NCBI RefSeq assembly: GCF_020085105.1
Contig: NC_058052.1
Span: 13,621,233-13,685,232 of the forward strand
Direction: 5' to 3'
DNA: 64,000 bases
Source of the DNA: Siniperca chuatsi
Taxonomy: Eukaryota > Chordata > Actinopteri > Centrarchiformes > Sinipercidae
The translations under genes were made by a program, and so were the position numbers. Shown here one piece after another: positions 35,662-50,187 of this stretch (positions are counted from its first letter, which is position 1; each line of letters starts with the position of its first letter). The notes beneath the pieces were generated by a model. That model saw only the letters and a program-made list of their open reading frames with translations. It ran no database searches and had not been told where the DNA came from.

Positions 35662-38600
35662 CTGAAATAGAGATAATGCACTTATAGTAAGAGAGGCCAG
35701 AGGAAAATGCAACAATTATGATTGTGCAATCTTCAACAGTTTCTAGTAGTTGGTTTCCATCTAGACTTCCATTTGGACTGATTTCAGCACACAGTGAAAA
35801 TTAGTTCTCCCTGAGGCTGCTTGGGGTTTGCACTGGGATGAATATTCATTGCGTATTTGATTATAATTGACAATTATCTTTCTGGATTGGATGATGACTT
35901 CAATCACCTGCTGTCATTCTGTATTTGCTCCATTTGTACTAAAACTAAAAATCTAAAATCTTTTACAATTGAAAACAATTTTCTCTTTTGTCAAAAACAC
36001 TTTCTATTATTTCTTTGTCTAAAAATATTAATGCTTCACCATATTTATTTATTTATTGGTGTATTTAACAGGGACAGAGCACATTAATAAACATTGCTGT
36101 ACATGCGCCAAAGTTAGCCAAAAGGCTATTTTTTATCTGTAGTCCCCGGACAGATGTTACAAAGTCACCCTAAAAACAGTATATACAACATTGTGCTGCA
36201 TTAGACACAAATTGAAACATGCAAAGCAGAAGCACAGATATAAAAAGCACATGCAATATATAAAATGTATAAATCACTCTGGCACAATAAAAGCAAAGCC
36301 TCAATAAAAGACATACATGAGGACAGACTGGCAATAGCAAGATAGCGGCAGGTGACAGCAGGCAGCAAGAGACGTTCACAGCACAGACAGACTGAGGACA
36401 GTAAGGTGCAGTTGAGATTAAGTTCTGACGGAGCTACGTGATAATTGTTATTGTATTTGAAAGATAGCATCTTTGAGATGCCTTTAGAGCTTATCAACAT
36501 AATTTTGATGCTCCAAACTGATGTGACATTTGTATTGAAAAAAGCTGTGACAGAGCCTGAGAGCATGTGCCGTATTGAATAGTATTTCTAAGTGTTTAGC
36601 TTTTTCTGCAGACAGAGCACTTTGAATATTTGGAAATACTCCACTTCATACAGAAGCTGGATGAAAAGATCAGTATATCTATTTCATTACTCTGTGTTCA
36701 GTACAGAGCCTGGTCCAAGATATGTTTTTCCCAGCAAGTACACCCACTGGATGCAGCAGACAATGGTTAGCGTAGCTCCATAAAAGTTGCCTTACAACTC
36801 CAAAGTTTAATATTTACATGTTGCATCTTGACAATCTTTAACAAAACATGGGGGTTAACAAGTTGTTGCTGGCTTTATGCCTAAAAGACTAAATTAGTTG
36901 TATTTCAGTGTCTTAAAATGTCACATGTTATCATATAAGTAAATGATGGTTAAAGGGCACAATGTGTAGAATTTTAAGTTTTCAGACTTTGGAGCCCCCA
37001 GTGGTAGCATCAAAAAAGACACTGTGGCAGAATATAAATGCCACACCCAAATACACACAACAATTTTCACGAGGATTGTCTAGTTTTTGTACACATGCTA
37101 GCTTTGGTATGGTTAGATTTAGGCATTTTAAATTACTTTGTTAAGGTTATATAAAGATTGTGATCAGACTGTTGTGTTTTTGTGTGTACATGATTTTCGC
37201 TTGTGTTTGTGCATTTTTTATTGTCATTTATGTTGTCTGTTATAGAACATTTGACATCAAGAACTCTGGTCTGATCACTGACTCAATTCGCGGGCCACTT
37301 AACCAGTGCAGTAAAGGCTAGAAAGGCTAGGTCGTTTCTGTGTTCAGGTCAAACTAAGGTCTGCAACTTCCCTGCGTATCAAATGTAGATTTGCCATGGG
37401 TAATTTCACACTAATAATTAATCATTTCTGCTTATATTATTCTTTCACATCTTGTTTTTTTTTTTGTAGTGAAAATAATTTTTTAGTGAAAGACCTTCAG
37501 CTTTGTTTAAAACCTAAAAGTTGAATGCTCAGAAAAGCAGAAGCAGCCATTTAAAGATCGATTCTCATATTTGTAACACATTGCACACACCACCATTATC
37601 CAAGTTTCTTGTTATTACTCTTAATTATTAAGGAATTTGTGCTCACATGCAATCCATTAGTTCGCAATTATCCATAAATAACCCAGTTATTTTCATGCTG
37701 GGTACGCTCATCATTGCCACATAATTTAATTCTACCAAAAACTAGAAAAGACACCCAGTGGTGAAATTAAATGATCTAATTTTACTGCTGAGTTGTTGCA
37801 TTTCATCTGCTGTGATTAAACAGTTCTGGAGTCTAAAAAAGTTAATTTAATGTGTCATTATGGGTATATGTCAACCCTATGCTACGACTTGTCTAAGGCA
37901 TCAAATAATTAAATCTATCGGTTGAAAAAACAAAGCAGCCCTAACGCAGATGTGTCACTCAATATTGACAGATTAGAGCAAAACAAAACAAAATAGCCGC
38001 AGGGGTGCCAACATTTTTGTACAAACACAATGTCATCAGAAAAAATTGAAATATGCTAAAATCACATTAAAATTCATATCTCATTTGTAGTAAAACGACA
38101 CGTTGTGGTTTTACAGGGAGTTATGTACTGGACTATTTCTAGACTGGGCACAGTGACTTCCTGGAGTCTCCACAGGCTGCTTGGCAACCTCTATGTCATT
38201 ATCAACGTGTCAGCGTCTCAGTTTATGTACCGATTAAACTAACAAGATTAAATGTGTTAATTGGTGAGCTTTATAGGTGCTGGTAGGCAGATTTTGTTAC
38301 CGGTGGACAGAGCCAGGCTAGCTGTTTCCTCCTGTTTCCAGTCTTTATGCTAAGCTAAGCTAGCCATTTCCTGGCTGTAGCGGCATATTAACTGTATTGA
38401 GAGTGATATCGATCTTCTCATCTAACTACATCCAAAGAAAGGGAATATGCGCATTTCCCAAAATGCGGACCAATTTCTTTAATGATCACAATATTATATC
38501 ACACACCCAAAATGCATATGCATGTCTTCAACAAGTGTACACAGATTTTGAAGTTTCATACAAACTTTAAGCAGAAATGTATGTTGGCATTTTGGGCAGT

Positions 38601-41600
38601 AAATGATTCTGCGGCATTTGAGTGCAAGAACAAAACAGTGTCAGCAGCATGCAAATTAAAATTCCATCACCTGAAATTGAATCAACATGAGCTGAAATTA
38701 ATTAATGATTACCTCACTGCATAATGTCGACTGTAATGACTCAAAGATCTGAGGTTATCTAGCAACAGCAGTATAACTCACGCACAGTCGACTGTTCCAA
38801 TCTACTGAATATAAATGTTACAGCTCATGGTCCCTAACCCTCTGCACATTAAGCTAAATATTCCACCAAGATAGCCCTGGAAATAGCTACCAATCTCTGC
38901 ATCCAAAATGGTGCTACTGGCTGCATTTCTAGAGGTAATGGCTGCCTTTCAGAGGGAAAGCAGTGTTTTTAGCATCAAACACGTCAAGAGAATTGACATG
39001 TAAAAAACCTCTCTGTTGTGGAAGATTGTTGAAAGTGCGCACCCACTGACATTAAGGTTGAAGTGATCGCAGTCTCATCTGTTCTTTGTATATCTGGAAA
39101 TCTGGCTTGACTTGAATCACATGTTCAACAAATGAGCAATGTTCAGGCTATAATTTTGCATACAGCTCAGTATTACACAAGGAGCTTAACCTTGTGGATT
39201 CCATTGTCGAAGCTTTCAGTAATAATTTGATAGTAATTTCGTAGCTGTGTTATTACTATTGAGTTCCAAATATTTTCTGGTATTTAATCACTTCCTTTCA
39301 CCGTGTGGGAAAAGGAGCTGGGAAATGAAAACTGGCATGATCAGGGAGTTTGTATTAAGGTTAATGTTCATTATAATATTGATTTGGAACAATTGTGTCT
39401 GTGTAAATTCAGTAAATAACACAAATACAGTGAGAAAAGCAGAACGCTCCCATTAATTCTGTGGTTGTTGCATTGCACCACCTGATTTAAAAACATAATT
39501 CCCTTTTGTGCAGTCCAGCCCAGAACCCTATGTGCTCTTTTCTGCAGTTTACAGTTGTATGCAAAAGTTTAGGAACACCTGACAATTTCCATGATTTTCA
39601 TTTATAAATATTTGGGTGTTTGGATCAGCAATTTCATTTTGATCTATCAAATAACTGAAGGACACAGTAATATTTCAGTAGTGAAATGAGATTTATTGGA
39701 TTAACAGAAAATGTGCAATATGCATCAAAACGAAATTAGACAGGTGCATAAATTTGGGCACCCTTGTCATTTTGTTGATTTGAATACCTGTAACTACTTA
39801 GCACTGATTAATTGGAACACACAGTTGGTTTGGTGAGCTCATTAAGCCTTGAACTTCATAGACAGGTGCATCCAATCATGAGAAAAGGTATTTAAGGTGG
39901 CCAATTGAAAGTTGTTGTTCTCTTTGACTCTCCTCTGAAGAGTGGCAACATTGGGGCCTCAAAACAACTCTCAAATGACCTGAAAAAAAAGATTGTTCTA
40001 CATTATGGTTTAGGGGGAGGCTACAAAAAGTTATAAGCTGTCAGTGTCCACTGTGAGGAACATAGTGAGGAAATAGAGGACCACAGGCACAGTTCTTGTT
40101 CAGGCCAGAAGTGGCAGGCCACATAAAATATTGGAGAGGCAAAGGCGAAGGATGGTGAGAACGGTCAAAAACAGCCCACAGACCACCTCCAAAGACCTAC
40201 AACATCAACTTGCTGCAGATGGTGTCACTGTGCATCGTTCAACAATTCAGCGCACTTTGCACAAGGAGAAGCTGTATGGGAGAGTGATGCGAAAGAAGCC
40301 TTTTCTGCACACACGCCACAAACGGAGTCGCTTGAGGTATGCAAACACACATTTGGACAAGCCAGCTTCATTTTGGAATAAGGTGCTGTGGACTGATGAA
40401 ACAAAGATTGAGTTATTTGGTCATAACAAGGGGCGTTATGCATGGCGGCAAAAGAACACAACGTTCCAAGAAAAACACTTGCTACCCACAGTAAAATTTG
40501 GTGGAGGTTCCATCATGCTGTGGGGTTGTGTGGCCAGTGCCGGTACTGGGAATCTGGTTAAAGTTGAGGGTCGCATGGATTCCACTCAATATCAGCAGAT
40601 TCTTGAGAATAATGTTGAGGAATCAGTCACAAAGTTGAAGTTACGCCGGGGCTGGATATTTCAACAAGACAACGACCCAAAACACTGCTCAAAATCTACT
40701 CTGGCCTTTATGCAGAGGAACAAGTACAATGTTCTGGAATGGCCATCCCAGTCCCCAGACCTGAATATCATTGAACATCTGTGGGGTGATTTGAAGCGGG
40801 CTGTCCATGCTCGGCAACCATCAAACCTAACTGAACTGGAGATGTTTTGTAAGGAGGAATGGTCCAAAATACATTCATCCAGAATCCAGACACTCATTAC
40901 AGGCTATAGGAAGCGTCTACAGGCTGTTATTTCTGCTAAAGGAGGCTCTACTAAATATTGATGTGATTTTTCTGTTGGGGTGCCCAAATTTATGCACCTG
41001 TCTAATTTCGTTTTGATGCATATTGCACATTTTCTGTTAATCCAATAAATCTCATTTCACTACTGAAATATTACTGCGTCCTTCAGTTATTTGATAGATC
41101 AAAATGAAATTGCTGATCCAAACACCCAAATATTTATAAATGAAAATCATGGAAATTGTCAGGGGTTCCTAAACTTTTGCATACAACTGTAGATGTGTAT
41201 ATTTTACCATCTCTCATGGCTGTGTATGACAAATGGTTTGGTTGATAAATTGCCACACATTCATCTATTCTCTTGATAGCTCTCCAAACCTGTTTCCCTT
41301 CGTCAGCCCCCTTTGCTTGAAAAGTGTTGGTTAAAAGTTTATAGTTGATTGTTGGTTACAATGAACGTTTATGGTGACAAACAGTTGAGAAAAACAATGA
41401 AATCCTCTCTAACCACTTTATTTGTATGCGAAAACATTCCGCTTAATACACTGCTTCCAGGTCTTCCAGCAAGATGGCAAGCTGAGCAGAAGAAACTTTC
41501 TAAAGCTCTCCAGTTTAAGTTGTTGACAATAAGCGGTTTGGAAACATGCCAGAATCTTGGCAGCTTGTGAAGCAAAAGAAATTTGACAAAGCTGGCTAAT

Positions 41601-44102
41601 GAGACAGGCGATGTGATGAAAAATCGAACAAGGGTAGAAGAGAAGGGAAGACGGCTTGCTGCAGCGAAGCGTCCAACTTCTTGGGAATTGACTAACTTTT
41701 AACCAAAACGAGTAAAATTATGTTTGACAGCTACACTGGAGAGCTGTAGGTCATGATATAGAAGGTATCCAATTTCTTTTAGTTATAATGAAAACAGGAG
41801 TCTGTTACCTTAAATAAGGCAGTCCGCATTTTCCCAGCATCACATTATTATTATTGAGGACTTTATTTGTTATACCTGATAAATATTTGGAGTAACTCAA
41901 CAGAGACACTGAACACTATACTTGGTTTGACACTAAACTATACTGCCAAATCTAAAATTTTAGAATTTTAACCCCTTTGTGTATTCCCTTATGGATCTGA
42001 CTCAGGGACACTGAGACTGTCTTATTATATTTCTACTAACAAAAATGAATGCCATCAGAATAATTTTAAAAAGATGCTATAGTCGCATATACTTTCTACA
42101 TATAAGGGCTTTGAAACTGGTATTGACCTCTGAGTCATTATTGTTTAATTAAGCAGAAATGAATAAAAGCGGGAGGGTTCATAGCTAGATAGGAAAGAGA
42201 TATTTAATGAAAGCTTACTAAATTATATGAATATATATATAAATAGTTAAAAAACTAAACTCAAATGGTAGAATAACAAGGAAATAACGTCTTGGGAAAA
42301 ATATAAACACCTAAAATACAAAGCAAGAGAATGCACAGGTAATTATTATAAATGTTGTCATTAAATCTTGTATTAAAACACCTGTCTATCAGTGTGGGAC
42401 TGACAGGAGGTTTCAATACTGTTTTCTGAAAATTAGTCATGGAACTAATACATTTGCTTATATTTGGATCACCTATTTTACCCTTAATCGGACTGATTCT
42501 GATGATTTGAATGGCTGACACACATACACACAGAGAAAATAAAGGCACAAACAGACAAACACTCACACTCACGTGACAGTGTGAGAAGTTCAGGAGCGGG
42601 ATATGTGAGCACTGTAGAGTGGTTTCTTTGAAAATCAGTGCGTTTGTTTTGTCTCACCACAACAAACCTTTTCATCCCATAAGCCTGTGTTCAGGCAAAG
42701 CAGGGAAACCCACCAACAAGTGTGGCTAATTTGGAAAAATAGACATCAGTATATTGGGAAAAAGGTTTACGAAGACGTTGGGATAGAGGAAATTGTTTTT
42801 AGAAAATTGCATCGATTGCTCAAACACAATTAAATCTCTCACTGAAACCTAATGTGGTTCCCTATTCCCTTTGCAGTCTTCAGTAAATTAGAAGACATTG
42901 AGTTCCTGTTAAATCCGTTCCCAAGGTTGAGAATGAATCACGGTGCTCAAACTACAATTTAATTTAACCATTTGTATTTTTCTGATTTTTTTTTCCTTTT
43001 TCATGTCACTGATTAAATAGATTTTATGATGTGATAAATATGAAATTGTATATTATTTGTCCTTTACTAATACCACTGCTCATTTAATTTAATTTAGACA
43101 TACTTTGGCAAAAATCTAGACGTGTTTGGAACATAACAGGCACATAGATGGACAGCAGAGAAGTGGATTATAGTTTGAAAAGTTTCTTTAGTCATTTGGA
43201 ACTTTTTTTCTGCCTTGAAAACTTGTCAGAGTTGGAGTCCTCTGTACCTGTCATGAAATTCATCAGGCACTTCTCTTTTAACAGCCACATTTTAAGCCCA
43301 TGAGGAGTGTGACTGATACAAAAAAAAGACTGTGTATACACAGTAATACTACATGGGTTTGAAAACAGAAGACACAGAATCCTGCACTGTAATATGAACT
43401 AATGCCACCAGCATACCTTTTTGTTGTCAGTTAAGGTCTGCTTGATGGCAAACTGTCTGAAGGGGTTTGGATGAAATTCTTCTTCATCCTCCACTGTCAG
43501 TCTTGGAATGGCCGTCATTGGGCGAATAACCCCGGGCTTCGTCTGAACAGAATGGTTCAGAGTTTGACAGCAGAGAGGAATTCATTCTCATAACTTTCCA
43601 AGACACTTTACATTATCATTGTTGTTGGAGTTGCAGCAGGTCAAATAATAATTGAATGTTTACCATTTTAGGATCCATAAGGTTTCTTTCCACACCAGTA
43701 GACGGGTGCAAGCTGCTCAAAGATGCCTGAATAAACGATGTGGAAGAAAAACAATAGTTATCAGTGTCTCTCACAAAACTGAAATACCAATAAAAGAAAG
43801 CACTTGAAGTACTGCAGGTTTTATGTGGAGGCGAGTATGTATGAAATGATCGAACCTCATCTCTGGAAATTTTGTTAATTAAACAAGATACTTTTATTAT
43901 CCAAATAAATGTGTGCATGAAAAGTGAGACAAATGTATATTTGCCATCATGAAATAGTTACAGAAAGCAGACAGCACTTGAAAAAAACAGTAGTTTGTGG
44001 TGGTAGTTTTATGGCGCCTGATGTGCATAAACATCTGGAGGGAAATGATCAAAAGAACCGGCGTTCCTGATAAGTTCTGAAACTGAGCTGAACACACACA
44101 CA

Positions 44103-44148
<46 letters not shown>

Positions 44149-45081
44149 CGGTGCGTCTGTTGCCAGCTACCTAGTTAACATACAGTGGGTACACTGGCTG
44201 TTTGGGGCAAATAAACACAAACAGTTCAGTGGTCAAATTTGCACAATATTTTGACACAAGGAAAAAATGTGTTTCAGTTTCTGTCTGAAAACACCTTCAG
44301 AAAGGAGATACAACATAATTAGTGAGCTTTAGAGGTGTTGGTGCATATTTTTGAACTTTGGACAGAGGCAGGCTAGCTGTTTCCAGTCTTAATGCTAAGC
44401 AAGGTTAACCAGGTTTACAAATGAGAAAATGTTGACTTGGCATAACTCATTCCAGTGAATGTGGGACTCGAATTGTCTGAAAGTTAAAATAAACATGCTG
44501 TCATTAGAGGGTAATATCCTGAGAAAATGTTTGCCTTTGATTCAACAGATTAAACTACCTGACTCTTACTCACATATTTGGTTTCACGTCCCAAGGATTG
44601 CGGAAATGATGAGTTGTTCTGCTGAAACTGAAAAGGAAAGAAAGAATGAACTGAAACAAAACAACAGAGTTACAACAGAGAGACAAACCTCATCTGGTGG
44701 GAAAATGGAAAACTTTCATCTGAAAATGACTCATCCTCCATTTCAAATATGTGACTGCAAAAAATGACTGAAAGGAATAAGATGAAAAGAAATCCTTGGT
44801 GGACACAACTCATTTACTGAATATATCTGAACTTTGGAGACAGACAGTGGTGAACCTTAAATTCAGTGTTTTTACTATGTGTATCCAGTTTTTTGTTATG
44901 TTAATAAGCAAGATAACAAACAACTGCCTTTTTATTTCCTTATTCTAAAGTTGAAGTGTTAAGTTTTCTCTCCTCGTGCAGCAATTACGTCGTCTTTTCC
45001 TTGTCAGTGATTGAAATCCACACATTTGAATCACTCTACTCTTGAACTTGGACAAGCATCTAAATTCACACCATGCTTACG

Positions 45082-45118
<37 letters not shown>

Positions 45119-48100
45119 CTTGTTTTCTTTGGAAACCCCCAATTCCTTTGATGAAAAATGAACAGAAGTCTTTTCATTTCTTGTGCTGATGATTATACGG
45201 TCAGAATTCACTTTTATCCCACTTCCAGTTTGTGTTTCAGTAAAACTCAGTACAGAGCACTTGTTTCCGTTACCCGGAGGTTACTACAGTTTTGCATTTC
45301 CTATTTTCTATTTTATCTTACTTTTTCTCTTTTCTTTTTCTACAATTTTTGTTATTATAATTTTATTTTAGCTGACAGCTGAAATCCATAACTTTGAGCA
45401 TGCTGGTGAGAGATGCTAAAACTACAACAAGGATGGCAAAGCATCCAGAGTCGCACTTGTGACGTTGTTTCATTTTTATATAAACAACTGTCTAGTTGCA
45501 AGAAACTGTCTTTGAATGAACAGATAACATCTTTGTTCATTTGTTATTTTCTGAAGTAATGAAATTACACACTAAGTAGCATGAGATGATGCCTACACTC
45601 TGTATGCGACAGCTCTGGTGCAAACGGACATTTTCTACATTGTCAGACATTAAGTCCAACCACAATAAATGTGTCAGTCTTACTGTCACATCTAACTTCA
45701 CTCAACATCATGCAGATGACAAACTATTGGAGATATTTTTACAAAATAATGTATTTCAGCTTTTCTAAACTAACTTAGTTTTACTTTATTCTTTATTTTA
45801 GCCATATTTAGTTTTTCATTTGGCTTTAGAATCAGAAACAGTCCTGTGATTTTTTTTCTCGTGAGATTGTATTTTTGTGGTGATTTTATTACATTTGGGT
45901 TCATTGTTACAAAATCAAGTTGTGTGGACAAGCATTGGTTCAACTTTATTTTAAATTCCATTGAACATCCCAAAGTTTTAAAAGATACCAAAACATGTCA
46001 GGCTAAATTTCAGGTACATGTGAACAACGAGATGATACAGATTATTTCTCTAAATTTAAAGGAATAGTTTGCCAAGCGTTAGATGAGAAGATTCAATATG
46101 AAGCTGGATTCAGCTGCTAGTCAGCTTAGCTTAGCATAAAGACAGAAACAGCTAGCCTGGCTCTGTCCAAAGGTAATAAAATCCACCTACCAGCACTGCT
46201 GAAGCTCACTAATTAACACGTTATATCTTGTTTAATTCATTCAAAAAACAAAGTGTAAAAATTACAAGCTTTGGTTTTACTGAGGTTATGTGCCAGACTA
46301 TTTCCTGGACAGGTGCAGTCACTTCCGGTTTTTGTTTTGTTAGCTAAGTGAATCATCTCCTGCTCCAGCTTCATATTTACCGTACAGACACGAGAGAGGT
46401 ATCAACCATCTCATCTAACGATCAGCGAATAAGCGTATTTCTAAGCGTATATTAACTATTTCTCTAAGAAACTTAAAGTGAGCTTGCCATACTTGTCACA
46501 TGCTGTTAAAGAAACACTCTTCACCTGCAGAACGTTGGTAGTCGATGACCTGGAGGGCTGCAGTGACCGGGATGTTTTGTACTTAAAGGTTGCAAAAATA
46601 AACCCATTAAATCACTTTTAATATTACAAATCAACATTTGTGCATGTTTAATTTTAGATTATATAATTAACTGAACTCACTGCTGGAGTGGAATTTGCCA
46701 ATAGGTCATCAATAACAGCATAAAGTTCCTCTGACTGTTGCCGGAGCTGAGCGGGTGAGCACATCTGTAGAAAGCACCAAATTATTGATGTTACCAGTCT
46801 GTCCTGTTAAGTGTGCAGTGAAATGCAGCAGTGATGTGTGCAGTAATACCTCAGCATGGGTGTCCAACGTGTCACACGGACTCTCTTCTCTCTCTACCTC
46901 CTCGTCTATGGCCTGTGAATGCAAAGCAGAGTGAACAGATTGAGCTCCCTGCCAAGACTGCTTGGGTGAGTGAGTGATTATACAGTGGGCTTAGACAACA
47001 TAGCAACATCTCCACACAATTCGTATTCATCCACTCTGTATTCTTCACAGACAGATCTCCCTCCTCTGCAGCTGTGAATGTATCACACTGCAGTGTAGAT
47101 AACACAGCAATATGCCATGTTAAAAATTTATGCTCTTTCAGTTGCATCTATAGCCTGTAAATTTGATAGTCATTTGTTGCCTCACAAGTTTTTGCAATTA
47201 CAAATAAAAATATAATTCTCTATAAAGCCTCTATGAGTGGGGACTTAAGATTAATCTTTTCATATAGAAAAGCCCCTTTTATAATGATAACTTTATAGCG
47301 TGTGAGTTTATTCCCATTTTACAGTCCTCACATAATGCATGTAATGCATAATACATGAACTCACCTGCTGATCCAACAGAAGGGTGTTTGTGGGAATTGC
47401 AGCGAGCGATTTGTAACTTAACTTAATCTTGTGTTTCTAGAGTTTATAGAGAGAGAAGAGCAGACAGTGAAGATAAGTTAATTTACAATTCAAATTTCTG
47501 CATTTTACTGAAGATAGACTTTGTGGAATGTCTCGTGGAAATTCATCATATGTGTTTTACATTTCTTTAGGCATGCTTTATCACACTGCTGCAGGCTACT
47601 AATCATGCAAAACAGCCACACTCGAGACGCTCGACGGTAAGAACAGTACTGAAGTGTGTTGGTCTGCTTTCACGGCATCGCCTTGTTGCTGCTCAGATGG
47701 TTCATTTGACTGACTGTCAGCAAAAAGTTCAGTTACAACTTTTCCACACTGAAAACTAGACAACTGTGTCCCACATCAACTTATATTTCTCTGGTTGCAC
47801 TAAATAAACTGTATAATACTCTGGAATGTTGTTACTTAACTTCACATCGTATGTCTGGCCTACAGAGTTTTAAAAAGCTGCTGTGTCATTCTTAATGATG
47901 ATGGGTTCCCTCTGGCTTTGACATATTCAGATATGTCAGTCATTAAAAACCAAGCAATGTGCAAATCTCTGGTGAAGCAAAGATCTATAAAAACATCAAT
48001 TACATGGCAAAGACAAACAGAAATCTAAAAGCAGCTCCACACTTGATATCCAGCTATCAAGTGAGTGAAATCTGTTTTTAACTACACAGCAACCGTATGT

Positions 48101-50139
48101 CACATGGAACATATTAAATAATATCCTCAGTTTAAACAAGTCATGCATATCCCAAGCAGAGAGGCTACCTTTCTTTTTTTACCCTCCCTGTCACTGCAGT
48201 CTGATATTCCACTCCCCGGCCTTGGGGAGGGCGTGGAGCGCAGGGAGAGAGAAGGGGACGGGGTGAGGTCTCTGATTGGTGGGGCAGGAGAGGGTGTAGG
48301 CGTGGGGGAGCTGGTGGGTGACGGCCATCCGGGGAAAGCGATGGGTGTGTAGCGGGAAGGAGACAAACAGTGAGCTCTGTGAAAACCTTCTGATGTTGAG
48401 GCACTTTTGGAATCAGGGCAGCGTCTCCCTGACTCACACCTTCCTGCAGTGTGTTGTAAAGGAGGGAGAGGTGATGCCGTGTGTGTGCGTGACTGAGAAG
48501 GCTGAAGCCGAGGAGGGCAGACAGGTGGAGATCTCAGCTGTTGAGAAAGTGAGCGAAGCCTTGAGAGGGATGAATTTGGCGGACGACTCCATTTCTCTTG
48601 CTCATTAATAAGTTTAGGGGACGGGGAGATGAGATTTTTAAGGTTATTGTGAGTGCTGATGGGCTTCAGCTCAAGGGGCTTGGAAAGGGAGACGTGTGTG
48701 TGTTGCAGTTTTGTGGAAGTCGCACAGTCTATTTCTTTATGCTTTAGTGGAGAAACAGATTTGAAGTTTGAGCAAAACAGAGGCAGTGGAGCTCGGGGTA
48801 GTGTGCTGCTCTTCACTGGCGGGGGTGAAATAACCTGCTCCCATCTAGGCGCACTGCTTGAGCGAATTTGCTCCGAGCATCTTTTCACTTGAGTTTGAGG
48901 GCACGCTCTGCTGAGCTCTTCTGAGTGCACAGGTGGAGGAGCAGTGACGCATCTATTATGCTCCCTGTGAACGTGGTTCTGACTATCTATAGACGCCGAT
49001 GAGGAGAACCGAGAGGAAAACTCCAGGGGAATGGAGGCCACGCTGGAGGCTGCTGAGCACGCGTTACAGAAGGACAAGGTCACAGGGTTGACAGGCCAGC
49101 AGGGGGTGTAAGGCCTCTGCAGAGCAGAGGACAGAACAGGAAGACGGCCTTTTCTCAGGATGGCAGTGAGGAGGGAGAGTCGGGTGAGGGGAGGCCGGTG
49201 CCGGGGAGGAGGCGACTGGGGACAGACAGAGGAGGACAGGCTCTCGCAGGATGAGAAACAGGTTTGAGGGGTGTGAACCAGACTAGAACCAGGCGCGAGA
49301 AAGTGCCTCTTGAGCTGTACGACAGCAGGGGAGAAGATGCCAGAGAGGACGGATGAGCAGGGAGAAACAGTACGGCTAAAAGAAGCAGGAGAGGTTACAG
49401 AGGAAAGCTGCACTGCCGACCAGCTCTTCTCTTTGTCCGAGGCCTCTGAGAGGATGGACTCTCTGGATGAAGCCGGGGTTGGGAACAGGTCTGCGGAGCT
49501 TGTGGGGCTTGTTCTGTCTTCTGACACAGACGCTCTATTTACAAAGAAACCCGAGCTAACCTCAGCAAGTCCAGAGGTATCATGACATGAAATGCCCCTG
49601 TGTTTATCAACAGCTGTTTCCATAGAGGCTTTCCCGGCAGCTACGTGGTTGAGCGTATTTTCAGACTGAGCACTGACTGAAGGAGAGGCTTTGGTTTGAG
49701 AGAGGCTCACGTGATCCGGTGACGGATTTAACTGAAAAACAAAAAAGTTTTCATTAAATGGCTACTTTTTTCTATGCTTTATCTGACTTTCACTTCAAAC
49801 TGTTGAAAGCCAGAGTGACCAAAATGTTGGACAAGTTTGTAACAAGGTTCTGTCAGTAGCGTCTATTTTGTGCTGAAAGAATTCAGTAATTTAATGAAGC
49901 CGCTATCTTACACTCTGCAAAAGCAGAACTAAAATAAACCACTTATAGAGTTAACCCTATGAATGGACTATTTGCATATTAACTTATTATTAGGGTCTAA
50001 TTAAACTGTCAGATTTGAAAGGCAATAAATGTCCACCTTGGACAATCATGTAATTTTTTAATTTATCTCAATGCTATCATATATGTCAAGGTGTATGCGT
50101 GTGTATTTACCCTGCATAAATATACAGATATAAAGTATT

Positions 50140-50187
<48 letters not shown>

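Larger units (their letters stand above)
39552..41189 (+). mobile_element. Tc1/mariner transposon, 1638 bp, near-intact
   Basis: The element is flanked by TA (39550-39551 and 41190-41191). Its ends are inverted repeats of about 212 bp (39552-39763 and 40977-41189) beginning CAGTTGTATGCAAAAG. By eye the arms differ at only two positions (A/C near 39576 and A/G near 39664). The interior carries one DD34E transposase gene. Near-identical arms imply recent insertion. It lies inside the mlip region, between the last sure exon and the candidate terminal exon, antisense to mlip. Confidence 0.97.

Noticed and set aside
40225..40897. Minus-strand frames within the Tc1 element
   Set aside because: They are the complement of the transposase frame.
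48143..49585. Plus-strand frames opposite the giant mlip exon
   Set aside because: Shadows of a GC-rich coding exon; the minus frame has splice sites and in-phase neighbours.
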